Position numbers and translations under genes: made by a program. Of a stretch of DNA of 17,442 bases, positions 6,905 through 15,782 are shown piece after piece (the stretch's first letter is position 1; the number at the start of each line of letters is the position of its first letter). Origin of the DNA: an uncultured Enterorhabdus sp. (GTDB lineage: Bacteria; Actinomycetota; Coriobacteriia; Coriobacteriales; Eggerthellaceae). A model generated the notes under the pieces. That model worked only from the letters and a program-made list of their open reading frames with translations, had not been told where the DNA came from and ran no database searches. Location: assembly GCA_947645965.1 (NCBI GenBank), contig CANSES010000023.1, forward strand, positions 1 through 17,442. Direction: 5' to 3'.

Positions 6905-8481
6905 CACAGAAGTACCTCCTCGGGCTTCGCGGGATCATCGGCCAGCGCTGCGAGGGCGTCGTCAAACAGGCTGGCGCCTTCGTAGGCAGACTCGCAGTTC
7001 ATCACGATGGCAGTAGCGTCCTCGATGCTGCTCGCCAGCGGGCCAGGCAGCGCCACGCCGAGCATGACCACGAGCGCCAGCAGCACCGCTTCGGGCACGA
7101 GCGCAAGCGCGCCCACATCTCCGCGGGAGACGCCCTCGGGAACCCGGCCCAGGCACGAGCCGGCTATCATGCGCACGAGCGCCATGATGACCACGACGAG
7201 CGCCGCCAGCACGAGCACCACGGCCCACCAGCAGTCCGCCGCCACGCCGGCCAGGATCATGGCCATCTCGCTCACGAACAGGGCGAAGGGCGGAAACCCC
7301 GCCAACGCCAGACAGCCAGCCACGAACAGCACGCCCGTGACCGGAGCCGCCTTGAGCAGGCCGCCGATGCGTCCCAGGTCACGCGTGTGGTACTTCATCA
7401 TGACATTGCCGGCCAGGCAGAACATAAGCGCCTTGGTGAGGCCGTGGGCCACGCAATGCACAAGCGCGGCGATGATGCCGAGCGGGCCGCCAAGGCCCAG
7501 GCACACCGCGATGAGCCCGACGTTCTCGCACGAGCTGTAGGCCAGCTTGCGCTTGAGGTCGCCCTGACGGTACACCTCGAAGGCGGCGTAGGCCACCGAC
7601 AGCACGCCGAGGATCATCATCACCATCTGGGGAAAGTCCGGCCCCACATTGGCTGCCGTCAGGATATAGAAGCGCAGCACAATGAGGATGGCGCACTTGA
7701 GCAGCACGCCCGAAAGCAGCGCCGAGACGGGGCTCGGGGCCTCGGAGTGAGCGTCGGGCAACCAGGTGTGCATGGGGAACAGGCCCGCCTTGGTGCCAAA
7801 GCCGATGGCCGCGAACACGAAGGCGATCATCATGAGCGAAGGATCGAGCAGAGACGCGTTGGGCAGGATGGCCGTCCAGAACACGGCCTGATGAGCATCG
7901 GCCATGACGTCGGCGGCGTTGGCGTAGACGAGCAACGTGCCGAACAGACCGAAGGCCACGCCCGCCGTACACACGATGACGTACTTCCAAGCCGCCTCCA
8001 GGGCCAGCTTGGTGCGATAGACCCCCACGAGGAACACCGTGGAGAGGGTGGTAGCCTCCACCGACACCCACATCATGATGATGTTGTTCGACGTAACAGC
8101 CAAGATCATCGAAAACACGAAGAGGCTGAAGAAGGCGTAGTACTGCTTCACCTGAGAGGGCCCGAGCCTGCCGTCGGCCACGTCGTGGGCCACGTAGGGC
8201 AGCGAGTAGACGCCGGTGCACGGAGCGATAACGGCGATGAGCCCGAGGAACAGGGCCGACAGGCCGTCGAGGTGAAACCATCCCCCCAAGGCGAACACGT
8301 CCGCCCCGAAAAAGACAGACGCCACCAGGGCAAGGCCCGCCACGGCGACCCCGGCCAGGGAGACCAGGTGGATGGCCGCGTAGATGCCCTGCGGAACGCT
8401 GCGGGACGGCAGCACCGCGATGAGAAGCGCCGCCGCCAGGGGGCATCCCAGCATGATGATGAGCAATGTTGAGTAGTCCAT
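6904..8481 (-). CDS. hyfF: Hydrogenase membrane subunit HyfF (NuoL/M/N antiporter-like)
   Basis: 525 residues (E. coli HyfF 526) with about 14 hydrophobic segments. Charged residues used for proton movement in this superfamily are present: Glu142 in MWVSVEATTLS, Lys231 in GFGTKAGLFPMHTWLPDAH and Lys262 in LLSGVLLKCAIL. It sits in the membrane arm beside HyfB, HyfC and HyfE and may couple H2 production to ion translocation. The C-terminal 40 residues are hydrophilic and acidic. The ATG at 8481 lies 3 nt after the hyfE stop, and the stop overlaps the hycE start, so expression is probably coupled. E. coli Hyf has a second subunit of this class, HyfD, between HyfC and HyfE; none is encoded here. 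Confidence 0.93.
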   Translation of the reverse strand: MDYSTLLIIMLGCPLAAALLIAVLPSRSVPQGIYAAIHLVSLAGVAVAGLALVASVFFGADVFALGGWFHLDGLSALFLGLIAVIAPCTGVYSLPYVAHDVADGRLGPSQVKQYYAFFSLFVFSMILAVTSNNIIMMWVSVEATTLSTVFLVGVYRTKLALEAAWKYVIVCTAGVAFGLFGTLLVYANAADVMADAHQAVFWTAILPNASLLDPSLMMIAFVFAAIGFGTKAGLFPMHTWLPDAHSEAPSPVSALLSGVLLKCAILIVLRFYILTAANVGPDFPQMVMMILGVLSVAYAAFEVYRQGDLKRKLAYSSCENVGLIAVCLGLGGPLGIIAALVHCVAHGLTKALMFCLAGNVMMKYHTRDLGRIGGLLKAAPVTGVLFVAGCLALAGFPPFALFVSEMAMILAGVAADCWWAVVLVLAALVVVIMALVRMIAGSCLGRVPEGVSRGDVGALALVPEAVLLALVVMLGVALPGPLASSIEDATAIVMNCESAYEGASLFDDALAALADDPAKPEEVLL

Positions 8482-8484
8482 GGC

Positions 8485-9141
8485 TTATCCCTTCAGCTCG
8501 CAGAGGTCATCGGCGTCAAGGGTGTGGGCGTAGCGCGCCATGCGAACCACGAGCACCGCCAGGATGATCACCGCGAAGATGGCGTCGGTGGCCACCCCGA
8601 TCTCCACCAGCTCGGGAGCCTCAGGCGCCAGAAGCGCCAGGGAGACGTGCGAGCCGTTCTCCATCAGGCAGTACCCGAAGATCTGCTTGAAGATGGAGCG
8701 CTGGGTGACGATGCAGGTGAGCCCGATGAAGAAATGCGCCAGCGACACGGCCAAGGTGGGCTTGACCTCAGCAGCCGTGGGCAGGTCGATGCCCGACACG
8801 GCCACGAAGCAGACGAACACCTCCACAGCCACCAGCGCCACCGACTTCATGGGGTTGAGCTTGGGCGGCAGGTCGGCCTGGGCGTCGTCGCCGATCTTCT
8901 TGAGGGCATACAGGAGGATGGCGGGCACGAGCACCACCTTAGTCGCGAAGGCCGTGGCCGACCAGGTGAACAGCTCCCCCGACCCCGTGGCAAAACCAAG
9001 GGACGCGAGCACGCCCACGAGCACGAGGGACTGAAGGGAGTAGAGCCAGGCCGCGGTGCGCCCCGCGCGGGCGAGCACCACCATCATCGACGTGATGATG
9101 AGGCAGGCCCCGAGGACGTTGACGAGCGGGTAACCGAACAT
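8485..9141 (-). CDS. hyfE: Hydrogenase membrane subunit HyfE (NuoK-like)
   Basis: 218 residues (E. coli HyfE 216), nearly all hydrophobic, with about six predicted membrane spans. The C-terminal half matches HyfE closely: IFGYCLMENGSHVSLALLAP (about 154-173), ELVEIGVATDAIFAVII (about 178-194) and a final LCELKG. The C-terminal half corresponds to complex I NuoK. HyfE-type subunits occur in larger group 4 hydrogenases (Hyf) but not in the minimal E. coli Hyc complex, so this enzyme is of the Hyf architecture. An AGGTGG-type ribosome site precedes the ATG, and the hyfC stop is 12 nt upstream. Confidence 0.93.
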   Translation of the reverse strand: MFGYPLVNVLGACLIITSMMVVLARAGRTAAWLYSLQSLVLVGVLASLGFATGSGELFTWSATAFATKVVLVPAILLYALKKIGDDAQADLPPKLNPMKSVALVAVEVFVCFVAVSGIDLPTAAEVKPTLAVSLAHFFIGLTCIVTQRSIFKQIFGYCLMENGSHVSLALLAPEAPELVEIGVATDAIFAVIILAVLVVRMARYAHTLDADDLCELKG

Positions 9142-9153
9142 GACATCACCACC

Positions 9154-10080
9154 TTAGATTCCGATGACGAGGAACACGAGAGACAGCGACGCTATCCCCA
9201 CGACGAACCAGGTGTAGCGGCCGAGCAGCTTGTAGCGCACGCGCATGACCGAGTTCTCGATGACCGCCGCCACCAACAGCACGGCAGCCAGCTTGACCAG
9301 GTAGGTCACCAGGCCCAGCAGAAGATCGGCCGGAGCGAGCGAGGCAGCGGCGCCGAAGGGCAGGAAGATGGCCACGAACAGGCTGGCCACCACGAGCTGC
9401 TTCACGGACACGCCCAGCTTCAGCATGGCCAGAGACGGCCCCGAGTAGGCCGCCAGCGGCCCTTCCTGGATCTCCTGCTCGGCCTCGGCCAGGTCGAAGG
9501 GCAGCTTGCCCATCTCGATGTAGCAGGCCATGGCGCACGCCACGCCAGCCACCACCACGGCCACCGCCGGGTATGCGCTCAGGGTTCCCACGGCTTCCGC
9601 CATGACGCCCACATTTGTCGAGCCCACCGCCAGCGCCATCACGAACAGCACGAGCATGAGAGAGGGCTCCACCAGCACGCCGACGAGCAGCTCGCGAATG
9701 CCGCCGATGGAGGGGTAGGCGGCGCCGGAGTCGATGGACGCCAGGCTGAACAGGAAGCGCGGCAGCGCCATGAGGTAGAGGATGGTGATGATGTCTCCGA
9801 GCAGCGGAACGGGGCAGGCCTGCATGATGAGGGGCAGCCCCGCGGCAAGGAGGGCCATAGTGCCCAGGTACACAGCCGGCATGGCGCGAGACACAAGTCC
9901 GCTCGGCCCCTCGCGCACCTCGCAGCGGTGCCAGAGCTTAGCCAGGTCGTAGTAGTCTTGCAGGACGCTCGCGCCCGTCCGGGAGTGCATCCGCGCGCGA
10001 ATCTTGCGGGCGATACCCGACACGAGAGGCGCGAGGGCTACGAGGAGGACGGCCTGGAGCACAGCGATGATGACAGTCAT
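9154..10080 (-). CDS. hyfC: Hydrogenase membrane subunit HyfC/HycD (NuoH-like)
   Basis: 308 residues (E. coli HycD 307, HyfC 315), polytopic, matching NuoH of complex I, the membrane anchor that meets the soluble hydrogenase module. Signature stretches are GASVLQDYYDLAKLWHR (about 36-52), LPRFLFSLASIDSGAAYPSI (about 105-124) and EMGKLPFDLAEAEQEIQEGP (about 189-208). The last is the glutamate-rich loop shared by NuoH and Ech/Hyc homologues. GGGGG precedes the ATG at 10080, and the start is 9 nt from the hyfB stop. Confidence 0.93.
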   Translation of the reverse strand: MTVIIAVLQAVLLVALAPLVSGIARKIRARMHSRTGASVLQDYYDLAKLWHRCEVREGPSGLVSRAMPAVYLGTMALLAAGLPLIMQACPVPLLGDIITILYLMALPRFLFSLASIDSGAAYPSIGGIRELLVGVLVEPSLMLVLFVMALAVGSTNVGVMAEAVGTLSAYPAVAVVVAGVACAMACYIEMGKLPFDLAEAEQEIQEGPLAAYSGPSLAMLKLGVSVKQLVVASLFVAIFLPFGAAASLAPADLLLGLVTYLVKLAAVLLVAAVIENSVMRVRYKLLGRYTWFVVGIASLSLVFLVIGI

Positions 10081-10089
10081 GGCGTCCCC

Positions 10090-12192
10090 CTATCGAACCA
10101 GGATGATGAGCGCGAGGAAGAACACGAGCGCTCCGACGATATAGACGATGTAGGTGCGGAAGTCCCCGCTCTCCAGCCGGCTGAACCAGCGGCCGACCGA
10201 CGCGACGGCCGAGAGCACCGAGGTCGACAGCGCCGAAGGCGCCTCCTCGGCCGGGGCTATGCCATGGCGCAGATCGCGCTCGTAGCGCGAGGAGCCCTCG
10301 GCGCCAGCGCCAGCCGCGGCCGGCGCGGCAGACACGGGGGCATCCTCAGGCGAGCTGAGAGCGCGCTCCAAGAGGCGCGCCACCGCCTGACCCGCGCGGT
10401 TGACCGCATGTCGAATGCCGTAGAGCGGCCCCATGAAGGCGCGCACGTTGGCACCCACCGTAGAGGCGAGCACCTCCATCGACAGATCGGGCTCGTAGCC
10501 GCACTGCCAAGGCGCCGGGTCCTCCTTGAAGCCGGCGCGGCGGTTGGCCGCGTTGCGCACGAGGGCGCACGCGCCAATGACCACGGCCATGAGCACCGCC
10601 AGGATGAGGGGCGACACCACCGATGCGGTGCCGAGGGACACAAGCTCGAGCCCCGCGGTCGCCGGCAGCTCCGGCGCCAGGGTAAGGGACGCGCCAATGG
10701 CGTTCACCACCGGGGTCACGGCAACAGCCCCCAGGCCCAGCGCCACGCAGGCAATGGTGAGCAGCACCATGGCGGCGGTCATGGGAGCCGGCGACTCATG
10801 GGCGTCGGCCGCCGCCTGGGAGCGGGGCGCAGCGAGGAACGTAACACCGAAGGCCTTCACGAAGCAGGTCACCGCCAGCGCGCCGGTGATGGCCAAGGCC
10901 ACCACGGCGAAGGCGAAGACGATGCGCAGGAACAGGTCGCCCTCCATGGCCGCCCCGATGAGCCCCTGGTAGGTGAACCACTCGGACACGAAGCCGTTGA
11001 GCGGCGGAATGGCCGAGATGGCAAGCGAGCCTACCAGGAAGCACGCAGCCGTCCACGGCATGAGCCGCGCCAGGCCGCCGAGCACCTCCATGTTGCGAGT
11101 GCCGGTGGCGTGCAGCACGCTACCAGCGCCAAGGAACAGCAGGCCTTTGAACATAGCGTGGTTGACCAGGTGGTAAAGCCCGGCCAACAGTCCGATGCCC
11201 GCCACCCAGGGAAGCCCCGCGGCCCAACCGTAGATGCCGGTGCCCACGCCGAGCAGGATGATGCCGATGTTCTCCACCGAGTGGTAAGCCAGCAGGCTCT
11301 TCAGGTCATGCTCGCCCAAGGCGTACACCACGCCAAGCACCGACGACGCCGCGCCGATGACGATGACGAGCACGCCCCAGCCCACCTGGCCGCCCGTGGC
11401 GCCCAGCAGGTCGAAGCACACCTTGAGCATGCCGAAGATCCCGATCTTGATCATGCCGCCCGACATGAGGGCTGACACGTTCGACGGTGCCGCGGGATGG
11501 GCCTGGGGCAGCCAGGAGTGGAACGGCACCATGCCCGCCTTGGCCCCGAACCCGAAGAAGGCGAGCACGAAGGCGATGGTGGCAGTAGCCGGCGCGAAGG
11601 CGCAGGTGCGGTAGTCCATGAACTCAAGCGAGCCGGCAGACACGGCCATGGTGAAGAACGACAGCGCGATCATCAGGAACCCGATGTGGGCCATCACCAG
11701 ATAAAGGAAGCCGCCGCGTAGTGACTTCTCCGTCTGGTCGATGATGACGAGCACGTAGGATGTGAGCGACATCAGCTCGAAGAACACGAGGAACCAAAAC
11801 GCATTGTCTACCAGGATGACAAGGTCCATGGAAGCGATGAACAGGTTCATGAAGAACCCGATGACGCCAATGCCCTTGTCGTAGTACTCGTCAAAGTAGG
11901 ACAGGCCGTAGAGCCATGCGGCGAAGGCCAGCACGGCGATGACGGCCACCAGCAGTCCCGCGAGCGGATTCAGCAGGAGCGTGAAGTCGGTGAAGGGCAT
12001 AGGGCCCGGCAGGCTCACGTACACGGCGGGCCCGAACAGCGCCATGATGCCGCCAGCGGCGCCGGCCACGGCTGCGGCCATGCCACCGACGCAGGCCACC
12101 GTCTTCGACGCCGCCCGCGCCTTCCCCAGGATGAGGGAGGCCACGGCGGTCACGCAGGAGAGCCCCAGCGAGAGCACGATAAGTTCAAGCAT
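10090..12192 (-). CDS. hyfB: Hydrogenase membrane subunit HyfB/HycC (NuoL/M-like)
   Basis: 700 residues (E. coli HyfB 672). A large antiporter-like subunit with many membrane spans. Conserved charges are Glu139 in FFELMSLTSYV, Lys218 in GFGAKAGMVPFHSWLPQAHP and Lys249 in SGGMIKIGIFGML. The C-terminal part includes the HyfB/HycC cytosolic segment (PWQCGYE, then SMEVLASTVGANVRAFMGPLY) and a final transmembrane helix (about 677-699). Between them, around 613-655, is an Ala/Pro/Glu-rich linker that accounts for the extra length over E. coli. The hyfA stop and hyfB start abut (TAAATG), with GAGGAGG upstream, so the two are likely co-translated. Confidence 0.94.
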   Translation of the reverse strand: MLELIVLSLGLSCVTAVASLILGKARAASKTVACVGGMAAAVAGAAGGIMALFGPAVYVSLPGPMPFTDFTLLLNPLAGLLVAVIAVLAFAAWLYGLSYFDEYYDKGIGVIGFFMNLFIASMDLVILVDNAFWFLVFFELMSLTSYVLVIIDQTEKSLRGGFLYLVMAHIGFLMIALSFFTMAVSAGSLEFMDYRTCAFAPATATIAFVLAFFGFGAKAGMVPFHSWLPQAHPAAPSNVSALMSGGMIKIGIFGMLKVCFDLLGATGGQVGWGVLVIVIGAASSVLGVVYALGEHDLKSLLAYHSVENIGIILLGVGTGIYGWAAGLPWVAGIGLLAGLYHLVNHAMFKGLLFLGAGSVLHATGTRNMEVLGGLARLMPWTAACFLVGSLAISAIPPLNGFVSEWFTYQGLIGAAMEGDLFLRIVFAFAVVALAITGALAVTCFVKAFGVTFLAAPRSQAAADAHESPAPMTAAMVLLTIACVALGLGAVAVTPVVNAIGASLTLAPELPATAGLELVSLGTASVVSPLILAVLMAVVIGACALVRNAANRRAGFKEDPAPWQCGYEPDLSMEVLASTVGANVRAFMGPLYGIRHAVNRAGQAVARLLERALSSPEDAPVSAAPAAAGAGAEGSSRYERDLRHGIAPAEEAPSALSTSVLSAVASVGRWFSRLESGDFRTYIVYIVGALVFFLALIILVR

Positions 12193-12786
12193 TTAGGGCC
12201 TCCTCAGGTTCGTCGAGCGGTTCATCATGATCTGGTTCGCGGTAGCCGCGGCCCTCATCTTCTCCTTGCGGATGCCGGTGAGGGCGGTGACGTCGCGCAC
12301 GTAAAGCGCGTTGGTGGGGCAGGCGCGCACGCAGTGCGGGCCGCCCTCGGGGTCGTAGGTGGAGCACAGGTCGCACTTGACGGCGCACGTGTACACGCCG
12401 ATGCTCCACGCAAGAAGGGGCGAGACGCCCCTCGGCTGGGTAGGCGTGGGAAACGACAAGCCGGCGACGCCTGCCGTGGACGTGCCTGAGGGGTGGATGG
12501 CCCCGAAGGGGCACACCACCGCGCAGAGCTTGCAGCCTATGCAGGTCTGCTCGTCCACGACGATGGCCACGTCGGTGCGCGTGATGGCATCAACGGGGCA
12601 TACGGCGAGGCAGGGCGCCCCCTCGCACTGATGGCAGGTGACCGCAGCGGTCACCTGCGGGGTGAACGTCAGCGCGAGGCGGGGCTCCGCCTGCAGCCCG
12701 GCCTTTCGGTGGCCTTCGCTGCAGGCGGCTTGGCACGTTCCGCACCCGATGCACCTATCCGGCTCGATGGCGATGAAGGTGTTCAT
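12193..12786 (-). CDS. hyfA: HyfA-type electron transfer protein, 4x[4Fe-4S]
   Basis: 197 residues (E. coli HyfA 205), starting MNTFIAIEPDRCIGCGTCQA. Four cluster motifs are visible: Cys12/15/18/22; Cys51/54/59/63; Cys82/85/88/92 (CIGCKLCAVVCPFGAI); and Cys138/141/152/156. HyfA/HycB proteins carry electrons from formate dehydrogenase H to the hydrogenase, which suits a position between fdhF and hyfB. The ATG at 12786 has TGGGAT about 8-10 nt upstream. An in-frame ATG at 12798 would add four residues without a ribosome site, and the open extension to 13044 only overlaps fdhF in another frame. Confidence 0.92.
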   Translation of the reverse strand: MNTFIAIEPDRCIGCGTCQAACSEGHRKAGLQAEPRLALTFTPQVTAAVTCHQCEGAPCLAVCPVDAITRTDVAIVVDEQTCIGCKLCAVVCPFGAIHPSGTSTAGVAGLSFPTPTQPRGVSPLLAWSIGVYTCAVKCDLCSTYDPEGGPHCVRACPTNALYVRDVTALTGIRKEKMRAAATANQIMMNRSTNLRRP

Positions 12787-12827
12787 TGGCAATCCCATCA
12801 ATGATGTAGTCGGTTGGCGGATACCCC

Positions 12828-15017
12828 TTACTCGGCGCCCTCGCAGGTAGGCTCGACGTGCTGGGCGGCAGCCGTCTCGGCCAGATCCTCCTTGAGCTGG
12901 CTGTAGAGCTCCTGCAGGTGGCGCTCCGCCCACTTCTGGTCGGGCAGGGCCTCTACCTGGCAGGCGGAGAACTTGTCCTCCGGCGTGCGGGAGCGATCGT
13001 CCACGTGATGCAGGGTGAGGTTGTTGCACTTGCCAATCCACCACTGGTAGGTCATGTAGACCGTGCCCGCGTTCACGCGCTCGTCGATTACCGCGCGGCT
13101 CATGGTCTCACCGCGACGCGACCAGGCCCGCACGAGCTCGCCGTCACGGATGCCTCGCTCCTTGGCGTCATCGGGGTGGATGCGCAGCTCACCCGGCTCG
13201 TCGGCCAGCAGGGCCAGCACCTTGCAGTTGCCCGTCATCGAGCGACAGGAGTAGTGGCCCACCTCGCGCACCGTGCACAGGATGAGCGGGAACTCCTCGT
13301 CGGGCATCTCAGTGGGATCGCGGTAGTCGTGGGCCACCAGGTGCGCCTTGCCCTCCGGCGTGGTGAACTTCCCGCCGAGGAACAGATCCGGCGTGCCGGG
13401 GTGGTCGAGCGTGGGAATGGGCCACTGGGCGTGCCCCGTACCCGCCATCTTCTCGTAGGTGGCGCCGTAGGCAGCCGGCCACAGGGCACGGCACTCCTCG
13501 TCCCAGATCTGCTGGGCGTTCTCCCAGTGCATGTCGTAGCCCATGCGCTCAGCGAGCTCGCTGAATATCTGCCAGTCGTGCTTGCACTCGCCCTTCGGCG
13601 GCACCGCCTGGCTGAAGTACTGGAAGGTGCGGTCGCAGGCCGTGAAGACGCCCTCATGCTCGCCCCAGCTCGTGGCCGGCAGCACCACGTCGGCCATGGC
13701 CGCGGTCTGGGTCATAAAGATGTCCTGGCACACGAACAAGTCGAGCTTCTCAAGCATCTTGGTAAGATGCGGCACATCCGGCTCGGTTTGGACGGGATCC
13801 TCGCCGAAGTTATAGAAGGCGCGGATCTTGCCCTCTTCGATGAGCCTCGGCAGATCGGAAACCTTGTAGCCCACATGATCCGACAGCGCCTCCACCGGCA
13901 CGTTCCAGTGGTCGGCGAACTTCTGGCGGATATCCGGGTCGGTGACCTTCTGATAGCCGGGGAAGTAGTTGGGCAGCGCCCCCATGTCGCAGGCACCTTG
14001 GACGTTGTTCTGGCCGCGTACCGGCGCCACGCCCGAATTGGGCTTGCCTATCTGGCCGCTGACGCAGGCGATGGCGGCGCAGGCGTGCACGGCTTCCACG
14101 TTCTGGAGGTGCTGGCAGACGCCCATGCCCCAGCACAGGATGGAGGACGGCTCGGCGGTAGCGTACATGCGGGCAGCCTCGCGGAGCAGCTGCGGGTCGA
14201 CGCCCGTGATCTCCTGAGTGTTTTCCGGCGTGTACTCCTTGATGGTGTCCCACCACTCGTCGAAGCCGAGGGTGTGCTCCTTGACGAATTCCTCGTCCAC
14301 CAAGCCTTCGGTAACGATGACGTTGGCAAACGCGTTCAGGAAGGCGATGTTGCTGCCGTTCTTAAGCGGCAGGTAGATGTCGGCGATGCGCGCTGTCTCG
14401 ATGACGCGCGGGTCGGCGACGATGATCTTCGCGCCCTTCTCCTTCGCCTTGACGATGCGACGGGAGACGATGGGGTGCGAGGCGCTCGGGTTGTACCCGA
14501 ACAGGAACAAGCAGCCTGCGTCCTCCATGCCGGGGACGCCGCAGCTCATGGAACCAGCTCCGAGGGTGTCAATCAGACCGACGACAGTGGGGCCGTGTCA
14601 AGTTCGGGCGCAGTTGTCTATGTTGTTCGTACCGAGACAGGCGCGCGTGAAACGCTGCATGGCCAGGTTCGACTCGTTGCCGGTGCCGCGGGAAGACCCC
14701 GTGGTCATGATGGCGTCGGGGCCGTACTTCTCCTTGATCTCCATCAGCTTGGAAGCCGTGAAGTCCAGGGCTTCGTCCCAGGTGACGCGCTCGAGCTTCC
14801 CGCCCTTCTCGCGACGCAGCATCGGATGGTACAGGCGCGGCGTGAGGATCTTCGTGTCGTTCACGAAATCATAGCCGCACATGCCTTTCAGGCACAGCTC
14901 GCCTTGGTTGGTCAGGCCATCCAGGCCCTCCGAGCCGACGATCTGGTCGTTCTCTACCAGCAGGTTCAGCTTGCAGCCTGCCCCGCAGTACGGGCAGACG
15001 GCCATGTGCTTCTCCAT
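12828..15017 (-). CDS. fdhF: Formate dehydrogenase H, selenocysteine-containing catalytic subunit
   Basis: 729 residues if the TGA at 14600-14598 is read as selenocysteine (E. coli FdhF 715). The two open segments (15017-14601 and 14597-12828) are in the same frame, and the junction reads NNIDNCART-U-HGPTVVGL. This places Sec140 and His141 exactly as in E. coli. Other active-site and cluster residues are CPYCGAGC (Cys8, 11, 15), LCLKG (Cys42, Lys44), Arg334 in PVRGQNNVQGACDMG, and VREVGHYSCRSMTGN near the C-terminus. The enzyme oxidises formate to CO2 using bis-MGD and one [4Fe-4S] cluster. The ATG at 15017 has AGGAGAG upstream. Automated callers often split this gene or call it a pseudogene; nothing else is disrupted. 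Confidence 0.95.
14568..14600 (-). promoter_or_regulatory. Selenocysteine UGA codon and bacterial SECIS hairpin in fdhF
   Basis: Downstream of the UGA (14600-14598) the mRNA can form GUC-GUC-loop GGUCU-GAU-(U)-GAC (bases 14585-14568) with a single bulged U. The apical GGUCU, recognised by SelB in E. coli fdhF, begins 18 nt after the UGA, the same spacing as in E. coli. The remainder of the lower stem is less clear. Confidence 0.8.
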
Positions 15018-15048
15018 CAGGCTCTCCTCTCTTTCCTCGGTTATCGTC

Positions 15049-15585
15049 CTAGTTCAACGGCACGCTCGAGAAGCTCGCGTGCGCCTCGGCGGCCGCCCGG
15101 CGCTTCTCACGCTGGCGGCGTTCAAGCTCCTCCTCATCCACAAGCAGCAGACCACCGGTGGGGCAGGCAGCCACGCAGGCAGGGCCGCCCTCGCGGTCGA
15201 CGCACAGGTCGCACTTGATGATGGCGGCTCGGGGGGTGGTGGCCAGGCGCAGCCCGCCAAGCAGGGCCGAGCCCTCCTCGGTCACTATCTCCACCGCCCC
15301 GTAGGGACATGCCAGCACGCAGCTGCGACAGCCGATGCATCGCTCTTGGCGGATGGCCACGCGCCCCTCGTCCTGATACAAGGCGCCCTGGGGGCATGCC
15401 GCGGCACAGGGGGCATCGGCGCAGTGGTGGCACACGATAGGCGCCGACACCGACAGCGTGGTGATCAAGTTGAGCCGCGGACGCGGCACGTCCCCGGGGA
15501 CGCTGTGCTTCAGCACGCAGCCAGCCATGCAGGTCTGGCAGCCGATGCACAGGCCCGGGTCGGCGACGACGAACTTTGAGCCCAT
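15049..15585 (-). CDS. hydN: HydN-type electron transfer protein, 4x[4Fe-4S]
   Basis: 178 residues (E. coli HydN 175). Four cluster motifs: Cys13/16/19/23 (CIGCQTCMAGC), Cys52/55/60/64 (CHHCADAPCAAACP), Cys83/86/89/93 (CIGCRSCVLACPYGAVE) and Cys125/128/137/141. HydN is a small soluble ferredoxin-like partner that supports formate dehydrogenase H activity. It is the first gene of the operon, with a strong AAAAGGAGGG ribosome site, and ends 32 nt before fdhF. With HyfA it makes two related four-cluster proteins flanking fdhF. The final 30 residues are charged (EELERRQREKRRAAAEA), as in E. coli HydN. Confidence 0.92.
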   Translation of the reverse strand: MGSKFVVADPGLCIGCQTCMAGCVLKHSVPGDVPRPRLNLITTLSVSAPIVCHHCADAPCAAACPQGALYQDEGRVAIRQERCIGCRSCVLACPYGAVEIVTEEGSALLGGLRLATTPRAAIIKCDLCVDREGGPACVAACPTGGLLLVDEEELERRQREKRRAAAEAHASFSSVPLN

Positions 15586-15613
15586 GATCCCTCCTTTTCG
15601 TAGATTGCGCTTC

Positions 15614-15670
15614 CTATCTCACGACCAGCACGGCCGATGGCGCCAAGACAGCGACAAGCCAGGAGGGCAT
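15614..15670 (-). CDS. Possible 18-residue leader peptide upstream of hydN
   Basis: ATG CCC TCC TGG begins an 18-codon frame (MPSWLVAVLAPSAVLVVR) ending in TAG, preceded by GAGGGCGAAGCC as a plausible ribosome site. It lies inside the roughly 190-nt leader between the predicted promoter and hydN, ending 28 nt before the hydN ATG. The product would be a short hydrophobic peptide. There is no run of regulatory codons of the classic attenuator kind, and a frame this short could be chance. Confidence 0.22.
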   Translation of the reverse strand: MPSWLVAVLAPSAVLVVR

Positions 15671-15782
15671 GGCTTCGCCCTCGCGCGGATCGTCACGTTG
15701 GTGGGTTGAGTTGTAGGATTCCTCGACGGGACAGGGACGGCGAGGCGCCTTGCAGGGGTTGGCGGAGCGTCTCGTCGTGGAC

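Noticed and set aside
8524..11475. 983-codon open frame on the plus strand
   Set aside because: It lies antisense to hyfE, hyfC and hyfB, is rich in His/Gln/Arg/Glu of low complexity, and arises from GC-rich third positions of the real genes.
12787..13044. Long N-terminal extension of the HyfA protein
   Set aside because: It overlaps fdhF in another frame, adds low-complexity residues foreign to the family and lacks a ribosome site; ATG at 12786 fits the family start.
14550..14600. fdhF as a pseudogene broken by a stop codon
   Set aside because: The stop is TGA at the exact selenocysteine position, with the SECIS loop retained and the rest of the frame intact.
12858..15218. 786-codon open frame on the plus strand
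   Set aside because: Antisense to fdhF and the 3' end of hydN; no recognisable motif, whereas the minus strand gives a clear formate dehydrogenase.
15590..15780. Moco riboswitch in the hydN leader
   Set aside because: Expected by function, but I could not match the conserved core by eye; an Rfam search would decide.
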